This document shows, in pieces, positions 1-8,206 of a DNA stretch of 8,206 nt. Each line of letters begins with the position of its first letter. The first letter of the stretch is position 1. Position numbers and translations under genes: made by a program. This DNA comes from JAEULH01 sp034382075. Lineage in GTDB: Bacteria; Pseudomonadota; Alphaproteobacteria; Rhodospirillales; Defluviicoccaceae. The stretch spans positions 1-8,206 of the forward strand of contig JAXMOZ010000104.1 of the NCBI GenBank assembly GCA_034382075.1, written 5' to 3'. The notes under the pieces are model-generated. The model saw only the letters and a list, made by a program, of their open reading frames with translations. It did no database searches and was not told the origin of the DNA.

Positions 1-43
1 CCTTGTCGCTGACGACGACGCCTTGCAATTCCCGCCTCGGCAT
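1..43 (-). CDS. rpsQ: 30S ribosomal protein S17, N-terminal fragment cut by window edge
   Basis: Reading leftward from the ATG at 43, 14 codons are visible before the edge: MPRRELQGVVVSDK. This matches the N-terminus of S17, a primary 16S rRNA-binding protein of the 30S body (family pattern LQGxVVSDK). It starts 12 nt after the rpmC stop, behind a run of six G residues (49-54) that serves as a weak Shine–Dalgarno-like site. The order rplP–rpmC–rpsQ is the canonical S10 order. The rest of the gene lies outside the window; the fragment is short, but motif and position together make the call secure. Confidence 0.93.
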   Translation of the reverse strand, partial: MPRRELQGVVVSDK

Positions 44-55
44 GACTTCCCCCCG

Positions 56-262
56 CTACGCGCCCGCAGGCGCGGCTTGCTTTCTCTGCCTGAGAATGGT
101 CTTCAGCCGCGCGATCGTGCGCCGCACATCGCGCACCCGCGCCGTGTTCTCGAGCTGGCCGCTGGCGGCGCGAAAGCGCAGGTTGAATGCTTCCTTGCGC
201 AGGCTCACCAGCTCGTCGCCCAACTCGTCGTCCGTCTTCAGGCGAAGCTCTTTCGCGTCCAC
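56..262 (-). CDS. rpmC: 50S ribosomal protein L29 (GTG start)
   Basis: L29 is a small helical-hairpin protein near the tunnel exit, next to L23, and is part of the surface that receives nascent-chain factors. The product has 68 residues, a normal length. The two helices are visible: DAKELRLKTDDELGDEL onward, then the conserved turn FNLRFRAASGQLENT and RVRDVRRTIARLKTIL. The tail RQRKQAAPAGA is basic and then Ala/Pro-rich. The start is GTG, chosen because GGAGG at 271-275 lies 8 nt upstream and the protein begins at the usual place. It starts 3 nt after the rplP stop. TAG stop; rpsQ begins 12 nt later. Confidence 0.97.
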   Translation of the reverse strand: MDAKELRLKTDDELGDELVSLRKEAFNLRFRAASGQLENTARVRDVRRTIARLKTILRQRKQAAPAGA

Positions 263-265
263 CGC

Positions 266-685
266 CTATCCCTCCTCGCCCGAGCGCGAGACGAAGCGGG
301 TGCGCACCGGCAGTTTCGCCGCCGCCAGGTCCAGCGCCTGCTTGGCCAGCTCGCGCGGGATCCCGTCCACCTCGAACATGATCCGCCCCGGCTTGACCCG
401 GCACACCCAGAACTCCGGAGAGCCCTTGCCGCCGCCCATCCGCACCTCGGCCGGCTTGCTCGACACCGGCACGTCGGGGAACAGCCGGATCCACACCTTG
501 CCTGTGCGGCGCATGTGCCGGGTGATCGCCCGCCTCGCCGCCTCGATCTGGCGCGCGGTGATCCGCTCCGGGGTGAGCGCCTTCAGGCCGTAGGCGCCGA
601 AGTTGAGCTCCGTCGCTCCCTTGGCCTTGCCGTGGATGCGGCCTTTGTGCTGCTTGCGGTACTTGGTCCGCTTCGGGCTGAGCAT
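266..685 (-). CDS. rplP: 50S ribosomal protein L16
   Basis: L16 organises the A-site region of the 50S subunit and contacts the elbow of A-site tRNA. The product is 139 residues, near the usual 136-140. The N-terminus MLSPKRTKYRKQHKGR fixes the start. The core contains RITARQIEAARRAITRHMRR at 41-60, WIRLFPD at 65-71 and RMGGGKGSPEFWV at 82-94. R82 aligns with E. coli Arg81, the residue hydroxylated by YcfD/RoxA. LAAAKLPVRTRFV closes the fold and the tail ends SRSGEEG. The ribosome site is weak (AGG at 696-698, 10 nt upstream), unlike most neighbours. The TAG stop is 3 nt before rpmC, and the end of this gene carries the rpmC ribosome site. Confidence 0.98.
   Translation of the reverse strand: MLSPKRTKYRKQHKGRIHGKAKGATELNFGAYGLKALTPERITARQIEAARRAITRHMRRTGKVWIRLFPDVPVSSKPAEVRMGGGKGSPEFWVCRVKPGRIMFEVDGIPRELAKQALDLAAAKLPVRTRFVSRSGEEG
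271..275 (-). promoter_or_regulatory. Ribosome binding site of rpmC
   Basis: GGAGG on the minus strand, lying in the last codons of rplP, 8 nt before the GTG start of rpmC. It is a good match to the 16S anti-SD core and supports the non-ATG start. Confidence 0.7.
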
Positions 686-726
686 GACTTAGCTGCCTAC
701 GTTCGGTTCCGTTGTCCGGTGCCCGC

Positions 727-1404
727 TCACCGCGCCGCCTGCTGTTCGGCGGCGCGCTTGTCGAGCGCCATGGGGTCGTTGACGAGGATGTCGCCCTTGT
801 AGATCCAAACCTTGACGCCGCAGACCCCGTACGTGGTGCGCGCCTCGGCCTGGCCGAAGTCGACGTGGGCGCGCAGCGTGTGCAGCGGCACCCGGCCCTC
901 GCGGTACCAGACCGAGCGGGCGATTTCCGCGCCGCCCAGCCGGCCACCGCAGTTGATCCGGATCCCCTGGGCTCCGAGCCGCATCGCCGACTGCACCGCC
1001 CGCTTCATCGCCCGGCGCGACGAAACCCGCCGCTCGAGCTGCTGGGCAACGTTCTCGGCAACGAGCTGGGCGTCGATCTCGGGCTTGCGGATCTCCACGA
1101 TGTTGAGATGCACGTCCGACTTGGTGATCGCGGAAAGGTCCTTGCGCAGCTTCTCGATGTCCGCGCCCTTCTTGCCGATGACCACGCCGGGCCGGGCGGT
1201 GTGGATCGTGAGCCTGGCTTTCTTCGCCGGCCGCTCGATGACCACCCTGGAGACGCCGGCCTGCGCCAGCCGCTCGCGGACGTACTTGCGGATCTTCAGG
1301 TCTTCGTGCAGCAGCCTGGCGTAGCTCTCGTCGGCGAACCAGCGCGAGTCCCAGGTTCGGTTGATCCCGAGCCTGAGGCCGATCGGGTTGACCTTCTGTC
1401 CCAT
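727..1404 (-). CDS. rpsC: 30S ribosomal protein S3
   Basis: S3 sits at the mRNA entry side of the 30S head and, with S4 and S5, contributes to mRNA unwinding. The product has 225 residues. The start is the ATG at 1404 giving MGQKVNPIGLRLG, not the TTG one codon upstream: it is the family start, has GAGGAG (1413-1418) 8 nt upstream, and overlaps the rplV stop as TGATG. The KH type-2 domain is visible with GxxG as GKKG at 77-80, followed by KLRKDLSAITKSDV. The C-terminal domain includes GGRLGGAEIARS and FGQAEARTTYGVCGVKVWIYKGD. The short end, DKRAAEQQAAR, lacks the longer tails of some relatives but is within the family range. TGA stop; the 41-nt gap to rplP is the longest in the window. Confidence 0.99.
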   Translation of the reverse strand: MGQKVNPIGLRLGINRTWDSRWFADESYARLLHEDLKIRKYVRERLAQAGVSRVVIERPAKKARLTIHTARPGVVIGKKGADIEKLRKDLSAITKSDVHLNIVEIRKPEIDAQLVAENVAQQLERRVSSRRAMKRAVQSAMRLGAQGIRINCGGRLGGAEIARSVWYREGRVPLHTLRAHVDFGQAEARTTYGVCGVKVWIYKGDILVNDPMALDKRAAEQQAAR

Positions 1405-1784
1405 CAAACGTGCTCCTCGCGCTCGCGAACGACCAACCGGAGCTGGCTGAACGGCTTTTCGATCCGGCCAACCCGGCCGCGCGCCCTGGGCCGCCAGCGC
1501 TTGATCACCATGGTCTTGCCCACGCTCGCCTCGGCCACGAACAGCCGGTCGACGTCGAGCTGATGGTTGTTCTCGGCGTTGGCGATCGCCGACTGCAGCA
1601 CCTTACGCACCTCGAGGGCGATCCGCCGCCGGTTGAACTGCAGCTCGGCCAACGCCCGGTCGCAGCTCAGGCCGCGGATGCTGCCCGCCACCAGGTTGAG
1701 CTTGCGCGGGCTCAGCCGCATGTGGCGAGCGATGGCCACCGCCTCGTTGTCGGCGAGCTTGCGCTCGAACCCTGGCTTACCCAT
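1404..1784 (-). CDS. rplV: 50S ribosomal protein L22
   Basis: L22 contacts all 23S rRNA domains and extends a β-hairpin into the exit tunnel opposite L4. The product is 126 residues, longer than the 110 of E. coli but similar to alphaproteobacterial homologues as I recall them. Seen in order: MRLSPRKLNLVAGSIRG at 22-38, QSAIANAENNH at 64-74, and the tunnel hairpin VIKRWRPRARGRVGRIEKP at about 93-111. The hairpin residues usually mutated in macrolide resistance look unaltered. The ATG at 1784 follows the rpsS stop by 3 nt, with a GGGG core (1792-1795) upstream inside rpsS. Its TGA stop shares one base with the rpsC ATG (TGATG). Confidence 0.98.
   Translation of the reverse strand: MGKPGFERKLADNEAVAIARHMRLSPRKLNLVAGSIRGLSCDRALAELQFNRRRIALEVRKVLQSAIANAENNHQLDVDRLFVAEASVGKTMVIKRWRPRARGRVGRIEKPFSQLRLVVREREEHV
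1413..1418 (-). promoter_or_regulatory. Ribosome binding site of rpsC
   Basis: GAGGAG on the minus strand within the end of rplV, with 8 nt to the ATG at 1404. This spacing favours the ATG over the adjacent in-frame TTG at 1407 (5 nt), in agreement with the conserved MGQKVNP start. Confidence 0.7.
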
Positions 1785-1787
1785 TGC

Positions 1788-2066
1788 TCAACCCCGCCTC
1801 GCCTTCTTGTCGCCGCCATGGCCGAAGAACGTCCTGGTGGGCGAGAACTCGCCGAACTTGTGGCCGATCATGTTCTCGGTCACGAGCACGGGGATGAACT
1901 TGCGGCCGTTGTAGACGCCGAACGTCAAGCCGACGAACTGCGGCAGGATCGTCGAGCGCCTCGACCACGTGCGGATGACCTCGTTGCGCTTCGACGAGCG
2001 CACCTTGTCCGCCTTCTGCAGCAGATAGCCGTCGACGAAAGGACCTTTCCAAACCGAGCGCGGCAC
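1788..2066 (-). CDS. rpsS: 30S ribosomal protein S19 (GTG start)
   Basis: S19 lies in the 30S head, pairs with S13 and contacts the A-site tRNA region and the inter-subunit bridge. The product has 92 residues, the standard length. MPRSVWKGPFVDGYLLQK is the canonical N-terminus, followed by WSRRSTILPQFVGLTFGVYNG and the HKFGEFSPTRTFFGH segment, ending in a basic DKKARRG. The start is GTG, fixed by the family N-terminus and by AGGAGGAG at 2073-2080 with a 6-nt spacer. Its TGA stop is 3 nt before the rplV ATG, so the two are probably translationally coupled. Confidence 0.99.
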   Translation of the reverse strand: MPRSVWKGPFVDGYLLQKADKVRSSKRNEVIRTWSRRSTILPQFVGLTFGVYNGRKFIPVLVTENMIGHKFGEFSPTRTFFGHGGDKKARRG

Positions 2067-2072
2067 GCCCTG

Positions 2073-2080
2073 CTCCTCCT
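2073..2080 (-). promoter_or_regulatory. Strong ribosome binding site of rpsS, overlapping the rplB stop
   Basis: AGGAGGAG on the minus strand, 6 nt before the GTG start of rpsS. Its first two bases are the last two of the rplB TAG stop, so a ribosome terminating on rplB sits on the site that initiates rpsS. This strong site probably compensates for the GTG start. Confidence 0.75.
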
Positions 2081-2912
2081 ACTTCTTCGCTGCGTGACGG
2101 CGGCGCATGATCAGCCGGTCCGTCTTCTTGTTGTTGCGGGTGCGCTTGCCCTTGGTGGGCTTGCCCCACGGCGTCACCGGATGACGGCCGCCGGAGGTCT
2201 TGCCCTCGCCGCCGCCGTGCGGATGATCGACCGGGTTCATGGCGACGCCCCGCACCGAGGGCCGCTTGCCCAGCCAGCGGCTGCGTCCGGCCTTGCCGAT
2301 CTTGATGTTCTGCTGGTCCGGGTTGGACACCGCGCCGATGGTCGCCAGGCACTCGGCACGGACCACCCGGAGCTCGCCCGAGCTCAACCTGAGCTGGGCA
2401 TAGCCCTGGTCCTTGCCGATCAGCTGGGCGTAGGTGCCGGCAGAGCGGGCGATCTGGCCGCCGCGGCCGCGCTTCATCTCGACGTTGTGGATGATGGTTC
2501 CCACTGGAATGTTCTGCATCGGCAGGGCGTTGCCCGGCTTGATGTCGACCGCGGTGCCGGCGACGACGCTGTCGCCCACGTTCAGCCGCTGCGGCGCCAG
2601 GATGTAGGAAAGCTCGCCGTCCTCGTAGCGGACCAGGGCGATGAACGCCGTCCGGTTGGGGTCGTACTCGAGCCGCTCCACCGTCGCCGGGACGTCGAAC
2701 TTGCGCCGCTTGAAGTCGACAAGGCGGTAGCGCCGCTTGTGCCCGCCGCCGCGCCTGCGCGCGGTGATCCGCCCGGCGTTGTTGCGCCCGCCGCTCCCGT
2801 GCAGCCCCTCGGTCAGGCTGCGCTCGGGCTTGCCCTTCCATAGGGCCGAGCGGTCGATCAGCACGAGGCCGCGTTGCCCGGGCGTCGTCGGTCGAAAGTT
2901 CTTGAGTGCCAT
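2079..2912 (-). CDS. rplB: 50S ribosomal protein L2
   Basis: L2 is one of the most conserved 50S proteins. It binds 23S rRNA domain IV, supports subunit joining and lies near the peptidyl-transferase centre. The product is 277 residues, the expected size. It runs from MALKNFRPTTPGQRG through the RNA-binding OB/SH3-like core (GGRNNAGRITARRRGGGHKRRYR at about 41-63, with GGQIARSAGTYAQL near 151-164) to the C-terminal NPVDHPHGGGEG at 226-237. His230 aligns with the functionally important E. coli His229. The basic tail ends MRRRHAAKK. The ATG at 2912 is the family start, although only a short AGG (2918-2920) lies upstream. The stop TAG forms part of the strong ribosome site of rpsS. No anomalies are seen. 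Confidence 0.99.
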   Translation of the reverse strand: MALKNFRPTTPGQRGLVLIDRSALWKGKPERSLTEGLHGSGGRNNAGRITARRRGGGHKRRYRLVDFKRRKFDVPATVERLEYDPNRTAFIALVRYEDGELSYILAPQRLNVGDSVVAGTAVDIKPGNALPMQNIPVGTIIHNVEMKRGRGGQIARSAGTYAQLIGKDQGYAQLRLSSGELRVVRAECLATIGAVSNPDQQNIKIGKAGRSRWLGKRPSVRGVAMNPVDHPHGGGEGKTSGGRHPVTPWGKPTKGKRTRNNKKTDRLIMRRRHAAKK

Positions 2913-2929
2913 CTTCGCCTAAGCCCCGC

Positions 2930-3256
2930 CTAAAGCCCGGTCGTCACGTCGATGGAATGACCTTCCGCCAACGTCACGATCGCCTTCTTCACGTCCGACC
3001 GGCGGCCCGGGCGGCCGCGCGTCCGCTTGACCTTGCCCTTCACCGTGAGGGTGTTGACCGCCTTGACCTTCACCTTGAACAGGTCCTCGATGGCGGCCTT
3101 GATCTCCGGCTTGCAGGCGTCGAGCGCGACCAGGAAAGCGACCTGGTTGTGCTCGCCCAAAAGCGTCGTCTTCTCGGTGATCACCGGCCGGCGGATGATC
3201 TCGAGCTTGCGCTCGGCGCTGATGGGCATGCTGGCCTTGCCGAACCGGCGGTTCAT
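2930..3256 (-). CDS. rplW: 50S ribosomal protein L23
   Basis: L23 sits beside the tunnel exit, binds 23S rRNA domain III, and docks trigger factor and SRP. With the start at 3256 the protein has 108 residues; a second in-frame ATG at 3229 (MPISAERKLEI) would give 99, close to the roughly 100 of E. coli L23. I prefer 3256: it has GGAG at 3265-3268 with an 8-nt spacer and overlaps the rplD stop as ATGA. The downstream ATG has only an AAGG about 6 nt upstream. The core is RRPVITEKTTLL near 22-33, whose TEK carries the Glu aligned with the E. coli trigger-factor residue Glu18. NTLTVKGKVKR follows at 68-78, then GRRSDVKKAIVTLAEGHSID to the end. The stop is TAG, 17 nt before rplB. Confidence 0.96.
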   Translation of the reverse strand: MNRRFGKASMPISAERKLEIIRRPVITEKTTLLGEHNQVAFLVALDACKPEIKAAIEDLFKVKVKAVNTLTVKGKVKRTRGRPGRRSDVKKAIVTLAEGHSIDVTTGL

Positions 3257-3873
3257 GTCAGTCGCTCCGTCAAGCCTTCGACCCCGGCGGTTGTCAGCAC
3301 CACCGTCTCGTGACGGAGGATGTCGTAAACGTTCGCGCCCTGCGTCGGCAGCACGTCGAGGCCGACGATGTTCTGCGCCGCGCGGGCGAAGTTGGTCTCG
3401 ATCGCCGCGCCGTCGATCAACAGCGCCTTGCGCCAACCCAGTCGCTTGAGCTGCTCCGCCAGCACCCCGGTCCTGGGCGCGTCCAGCTCGGCCTTGTCGA
3501 GGATGACGAGCTCGCCGGCGGCGATCTTCGCCGACAGCGCCGTCTTCAACGCCAGCCGGCGCACCTTCTTCGGCAGGTCGTGGGAATGGTCCCTCGGCAC
3601 CGGGCCGAAGACCACGCCGCCGCCGCGCATGTGCGGACCCTTCAGCGAGCCCTGGCGGGCGCGGCCGGTGCCCTTCTGCTTGTACGGCTTCTTCGAGGTC
3701 CGCGCGACTTCGCTGCGGCCCTTCACCTTGTGCGTCCCGGCGCGGCGCTTGGCCAGCTGCCAGGCCACGGCGCGGGCCAGGATGTCCGAGCGGACGGCGA
3801 CCGCGAAGATGCCGTCGTCGAGATCGACGGTGCCCACCTTCTCGCTCGCCAGGTTGACGACGTCCTGTTGCAC
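3253..3873 (-). CDS. rplD: 50S ribosomal protein L4 (GTG start)
   Basis: L4 binds 23S rRNA domain I and sends a long loop into the exit tunnel, where it forms the constriction with L22. In E. coli it also represses the S10 operon. The product is 206 residues, the normal length. The tunnel loop is clear at about 45-100, with KKPYKQKGTGRARQGS at 61-76 and the Gly-rich PHMRGGGVVFGP after it; no substitution or deletion is evident in the KQKGTGRAR stretch linked to macrolide resistance in other bacteria. The start is GTG, chosen because MQQDVVNLASEKVGTVDLDD aligns with the family N-terminus. It lies 5 nt after the rplC stop, with only a GGGGAA-like ribosome site inside the end of rplC. Its TGA stop overlaps the rplW ATG (ATGA), suggesting translational coupling. 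Confidence 0.98.
   Translation of the reverse strand: MQQDVVNLASEKVGTVDLDDGIFAVAVRSDILARAVAWQLAKRRAGTHKVKGRSEVARTSKKPYKQKGTGRARQGSLKGPHMRGGGVVFGPVPRDHSHDLPKKVRRLALKTALSAKIAAGELVILDKAELDAPRTGVLAEQLKRLGWRKALLIDGAAIETNFARAAQNIVGLDVLPTQGANVYDILRHETVVLTTAGVEGLTERLT
3265..3268 (-). promoter_or_regulatory. Ribosome binding site deciding the rplW start
   Basis: GGAG on the minus strand, 8 nt before the ATG at 3256 and inside the last codons of rplD. It supports the longer L23 start over the internal ATG at 3229 and fits translational coupling through the ATGA overlap. This is a sequence reading; no initiation site has been measured. Confidence 0.6.
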
Positions 3874-3878
3874 GGCCG

Positions 3879-4643
3879 CTATTCCCCGTTCTCGCCGGCC
3901 GGGGCGGAACCCGCGGCATCGGCGTCCGCAGCAGCCGGCGCCGGCGCCTCTGCGCTCTGCTCGGCCTTCGCCTGGCGGATGGCGCCGGGCAGCGGCACCC
4001 CCTCCGGCTTCGGCTTCTTCACCGCGTCGCGGACCAGCAGGTGCCCGCCCTCGGCGCCCGGCACCGCACCCCTGATCAGCAGCAGGCCGCGCTCCAGGTC
4101 GGTGCCGACCACCTCGAGGTTCAGCACAGTCACCCGCTTGTCGCCGAGGTGGCCGGCCATCTTCTTGCCCTTGAAGGTCCGCCCCGGGTCCTGCCGGTTG
4201 CCGGTCGAGCCCAGGCTGCGGTGGCTGATCGACACGCCATGGGTGGCGCGCAGGCCGCCGAAGCCGTGGCGCTTCATGCCACCGGCGAAGCCCTTGCCGA
4301 TGGAGGTGCCGACCACGTCGACGAACTGGCCGGGAACGAAATGCTCCACGGTGATCTCGGCGCCGACCTCGATCAGCGCGTCGTCGCTGACCCGAAACTC
4401 CGCGACCTTCCGCTTCGGCTCGACACCGGCCTTGGCGAAGTGGCCGCGCTCCGGCTTGGTCACGTTCTTCACCTTGCGCGTGCCGACGCCGAGTTGCAGC
4501 GCGGTGTAGCCCTCGCGCTCGACCGTGCGCTGGGCAACGACCTGGCAGGTTTCGACCTGCAGCACGCTGACCGGCACGTGGCTGCCGTCGTCGCGGAACA
4601 CCCGGGACATTCCCAGCTTGCGGGCGATCAGACCGGTTCGCAT
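3879..4643 (-). CDS. rplC: 50S ribosomal protein L3, with C-terminal low-complexity tail
   Basis: L3 is an early-assembly 50S protein whose central extension reaches toward the peptidyl-transferase centre. I place the start at the ATG giving MRTGLIARKLGMSRVF, which matches the family and lies 13 nt after rpsJ, with AAGGGA just upstream. An in-frame upstream start at 4682 would overlap rpsJ and add 13 unrelated residues. The product is 254 residues, longer than the 209 of E. coli L3. The core is conserved: GTSIGKGFAGGMKRHGF near 112-128 and FKGKKMAGHLG near 157-167. Q151 aligns with the E. coli Gln150 that PrmB methylates. The extra length is at the C-terminus: from about residue 208 the chain is rich in Lys/Pro, then Ala/Pro/Glu/Asp, ending ENGE. 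The stop is TAG; rplD begins 5 nt later. Confidence 0.98.
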   Translation of the reverse strand: MRTGLIARKLGMSRVFRDDGSHVPVSVLQVETCQVVAQRTVEREGYTALQLGVGTRKVKNVTKPERGHFAKAGVEPKRKVAEFRVSDDALIEVGAEITVEHFVPGQFVDVVGTSIGKGFAGGMKRHGFGGLRATHGVSISHRSLGSTGNRQDPGRTFKGKKMAGHLGDKRVTVLNLEVVGTDLERGLLLIRGAVPGAEGGHLLVRDAVKKPKPEGVPLPGAIRQAKAEQSAEAPAPAAADADAAGSAPAGENGE

Positions 4644-4656
4644 CCGTCCCTTGCCC

Positions 4657-4965
<309 letters not shown>

Positions 4966-5003
4966 CGATGCTTTGTCCTGTTCCGCCGTCCGCCGCGCGT
5001 TCG

Positions 5004-6194
5004 CTATTCGATGATCTTGGCGACGACGCCGGCGCCGACGGTTCGGCCGCCCTCGCGGATGGCGAAGCGCAGGCCCTCGTCCATGGCGATGGGCTGGATC
5101 AGCGTCACCTCCATGGACACGTTGTCGCCGGGCATCACCATCTCGGTGCCTTCCGGCAGCGCCACCGTCCCGGTCACGTCGGTGGTGCGGAAGTAGAACT
5201 GCGGCCGATAGTTGGTGAAGAACGGCGTGTGCCGGCCGCCCTCCTCCTTGGTCAGGATGTAGGCCTCGGCGGCGAACTTGGTGTGCGGCGTGATCGTCCC
5301 GGGCTTGGCCAGAACCTGGCCGCGCTCGACGTCCTCGCGCTTGGTCCCGCGCAGCAGCACCCCGATGTTGTCGCCGGCCTCGCCCTGGTCGAGCAGCTTG
5401 CGGAACATCTCCACCCCGGTGCAGACCGTCTTGGTGGTCGCCTTCAGCCCGACGATCTCAACCTCCTCGCCGACCTTCACCACCCCGCGCTCGACCCGGC
5501 CGGTGACCACCGTGCCGCGGCCGGAGATCGAAAACACATCCTCGATCGGCATCAGGAACGGCTGGTCCTTCGGCCGCTCGGGCTGCGGAATGTAGCTGTC
5601 CACCGCCTTCATCAGCTCCAGGATCGACTGCGGCCCCATCTCGCCGTCGCGGCCCTCCAAGGCATACAGCGCCGAGCCCTTGACGATCGGAATGTCGTCG
5701 CCGGGAAAGTCGTAGCTGGAGAGCAGCTCGCGAAGCTCGAGCTCGACCAGCTCCAGCAGCTCCGGGTCGTCGACCATGTCGACCTTGTTCAGGTACACCA
5801 CGATCGCCGGAACGCCGACCTGACGCGCCAGGAGGATGTGCTCGCGGGTCTGCGGCATCGGCCCGTCGGCGGCGGACACCACCAGAATGGCCCCGTCCAT
5901 CTGCGCCGCGCCGGTGATCATGTTCTTCACGTAGTCGGCATGACCCGGGCAATCGACATGCGCATAGTGCCGGTTCTCGGTCTGATACTCGACATGCGCC
6001 GTCGAGATCGTGATCCCCCGAGCCTTCTCCTCCGGCGCCTTGTCGATCTGATCGAACGGAATGAACGTCGCCCCGCCGGCCTCCGCCAAAACCTTGGTGA
6101 TCGCCGCCGTCAACGTCGTCTTGCCATGATCGACATGGCCAATCGTCCCAACGTTGCAGTGCGGCTTGGTCCGCTCAAACTTCGCCTTCGCCAT
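5004..6194 (-). CDS. tuf: Elongation factor Tu (EF-Tu)
   Basis: EF-Tu is the GTPase that delivers aminoacyl-tRNA to the ribosomal A site. It has 396 residues, the usual length. The GTPase motifs are complete: GHVDHGKT at 19-26, RGITIST at 59-65, DCPGH at 81-85, NKVD at 136-139 and GSAL at 173-176. Domains II and III follow and end in the canonical VVAKIIE. The ATG is preceded by GGAG (6202-6205) with a 7-nt spacer, and the N-terminus MAKAKFERTKPHCNVGTIGH matches the family start. It lies 27 nt after fusA and 38 nt before rpsJ, linking the str and S10 parts. Codon choice is uneven: 17 of the first 85 codons end in T, against 3 of the next 60. The stop is TAG. Many proteobacteria carry a second tuf near secE; this is the fusA-linked copy (tufA position), and whether another exists cannot be seen here. 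Confidence 0.99.
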   Translation of the reverse strand: MAKAKFERTKPHCNVGTIGHVDHGKTTLTAAITKVLAEAGGATFIPFDQIDKAPEEKARGITISTAHVEYQTENRHYAHVDCPGHADYVKNMITGAAQMDGAILVVSAADGPMPQTREHILLARQVGVPAIVVYLNKVDMVDDPELLELVELELRELLSSYDFPGDDIPIVKGSALYALEGRDGEMGPQSILELMKAVDSYIPQPERPKDQPFLMPIEDVFSISGRGTVVTGRVERGVVKVGEEVEIVGLKATTKTVCTGVEMFRKLLDQGEAGDNIGVLLRGTKREDVERGQVLAKPGTITPHTKFAAEAYILTKEEGGRHTPFFTNYRPQFYFRTTDVTGTVALPEGTEMVMPGDNVSMEVTLIQPIAMDEGLRFAIREGGRTVGAGVVAKIIE

Positions 6195-6201
6195 CTCGTT
6201 G

Positions 6202-6205
6202 CTCC
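6202..6205 (-). promoter_or_regulatory. Ribosome binding site of tuf
   Basis: GGAG on the minus strand, 7 nt before the tuf ATG, in the 27-nt fusA–tuf gap. The surrounding junction is AT-richer than the rest of the window, which should keep the initiation region open; that last point is inference. Confidence 0.65.
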
Positions 6206-6221
6206 GTAACCCGTAGAGGCC

Positions 6222-8206
<1,985 letters not shown>

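Noticed and set aside
1410..2843. Long open frame of 477 codons on the plus strand
   Set aside because: It lies antisense to rplV, rpsS and rplB. Its composition (runs of Leu, Ala, Arg, Val, His, Asp) is that of a complement-strand reading of GC-rich genes; it resembles no family and would require overlapping three certain genes.
3310..4509. Plus-strand open frame of 399 codons opposite rplD and rplC
   Set aside because: Same antisense artefact; low-complexity Ala/Arg/Leu/Pro composition and no recognisable motif.
4968..6209. Plus-strand open frame of 413 codons opposite tuf
   Set aside because: It is antisense to the whole of tuf and arises because GC-rich codons rarely give stops on the opposite strand. 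No domain or plausible ribosome site was found.

Overview
This window is an uninterrupted stretch of the bacterial str–S10 translation-gene cluster. Every gene is on the minus strand, so transcription runs from high to low coordinates. In that order the genes are: fusA (EF-G, 5' end beyond the window edge), tuf (EF-Tu), rpsJ (S10), rplC (L3), rplD (L4), rplW (L23), rplB (L2), rpsS (S19), rplV (L22), rpsC (S3), rplP (L16), rpmC (L29), and the first 14 codons of rpsQ (S17). All eleven complete genes appear intact, with family-typical lengths and no frameshift, insertion, RNA gene, mobile element or CRISPR array.

The DNA is GC-rich (roughly two thirds by eye). The proteins look alphaproteobacterial, judged from remembered family sequences. 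Examples are the EF-G domain IV motif HKKQTGGAGQFARV, the L22 motif NAENNH followed by LDVD, and the S19 C-terminus FFGHGGDKKARRG. The lysine/arginine-rich L3 and L22 ends and the Ala/Pro-rich L3 tail fit a high-GC alphaproteobacterium, but I cannot place it more finely.

Layout: 6222-8206 is fusA, 5004-6194 is tuf, and 1-4965 is the S10 part. Intergenic gaps run from 3 to 41 nt, and two gene pairs overlap (rplD/rplW by ATGA, rplV/rpsC by TGATG). No terminator or convincing promoter is visible between genes, so I infer one long co-transcribed unit that continues at both edges (rpsL/rpsG upstream and the rest of the S10/spc genes downstream are expected from family synteny, not seen). There is no gene-free stretch over 300 bases; the longest gap is 41 nt. 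The products assemble the 30S head (S10, S19, S3) and the 50S peptidyl-transferase and exit-tunnel region (L2, L3, L4, L16, L22, L23, L29). EF-Tu and EF-G are the elongation GTPases.

I found no previously undescribed system here. The points worth a second look are modest: TAG ends 7 of the 12 visible genes while TAA ends only one; codon choice shifts near tuf codon 85, with an AT-richer fusA/tuf junction; L3 carries a low-complexity C-terminal tail; and only 38 nt precede rpsJ, leaving no room there for a long S10 leader.
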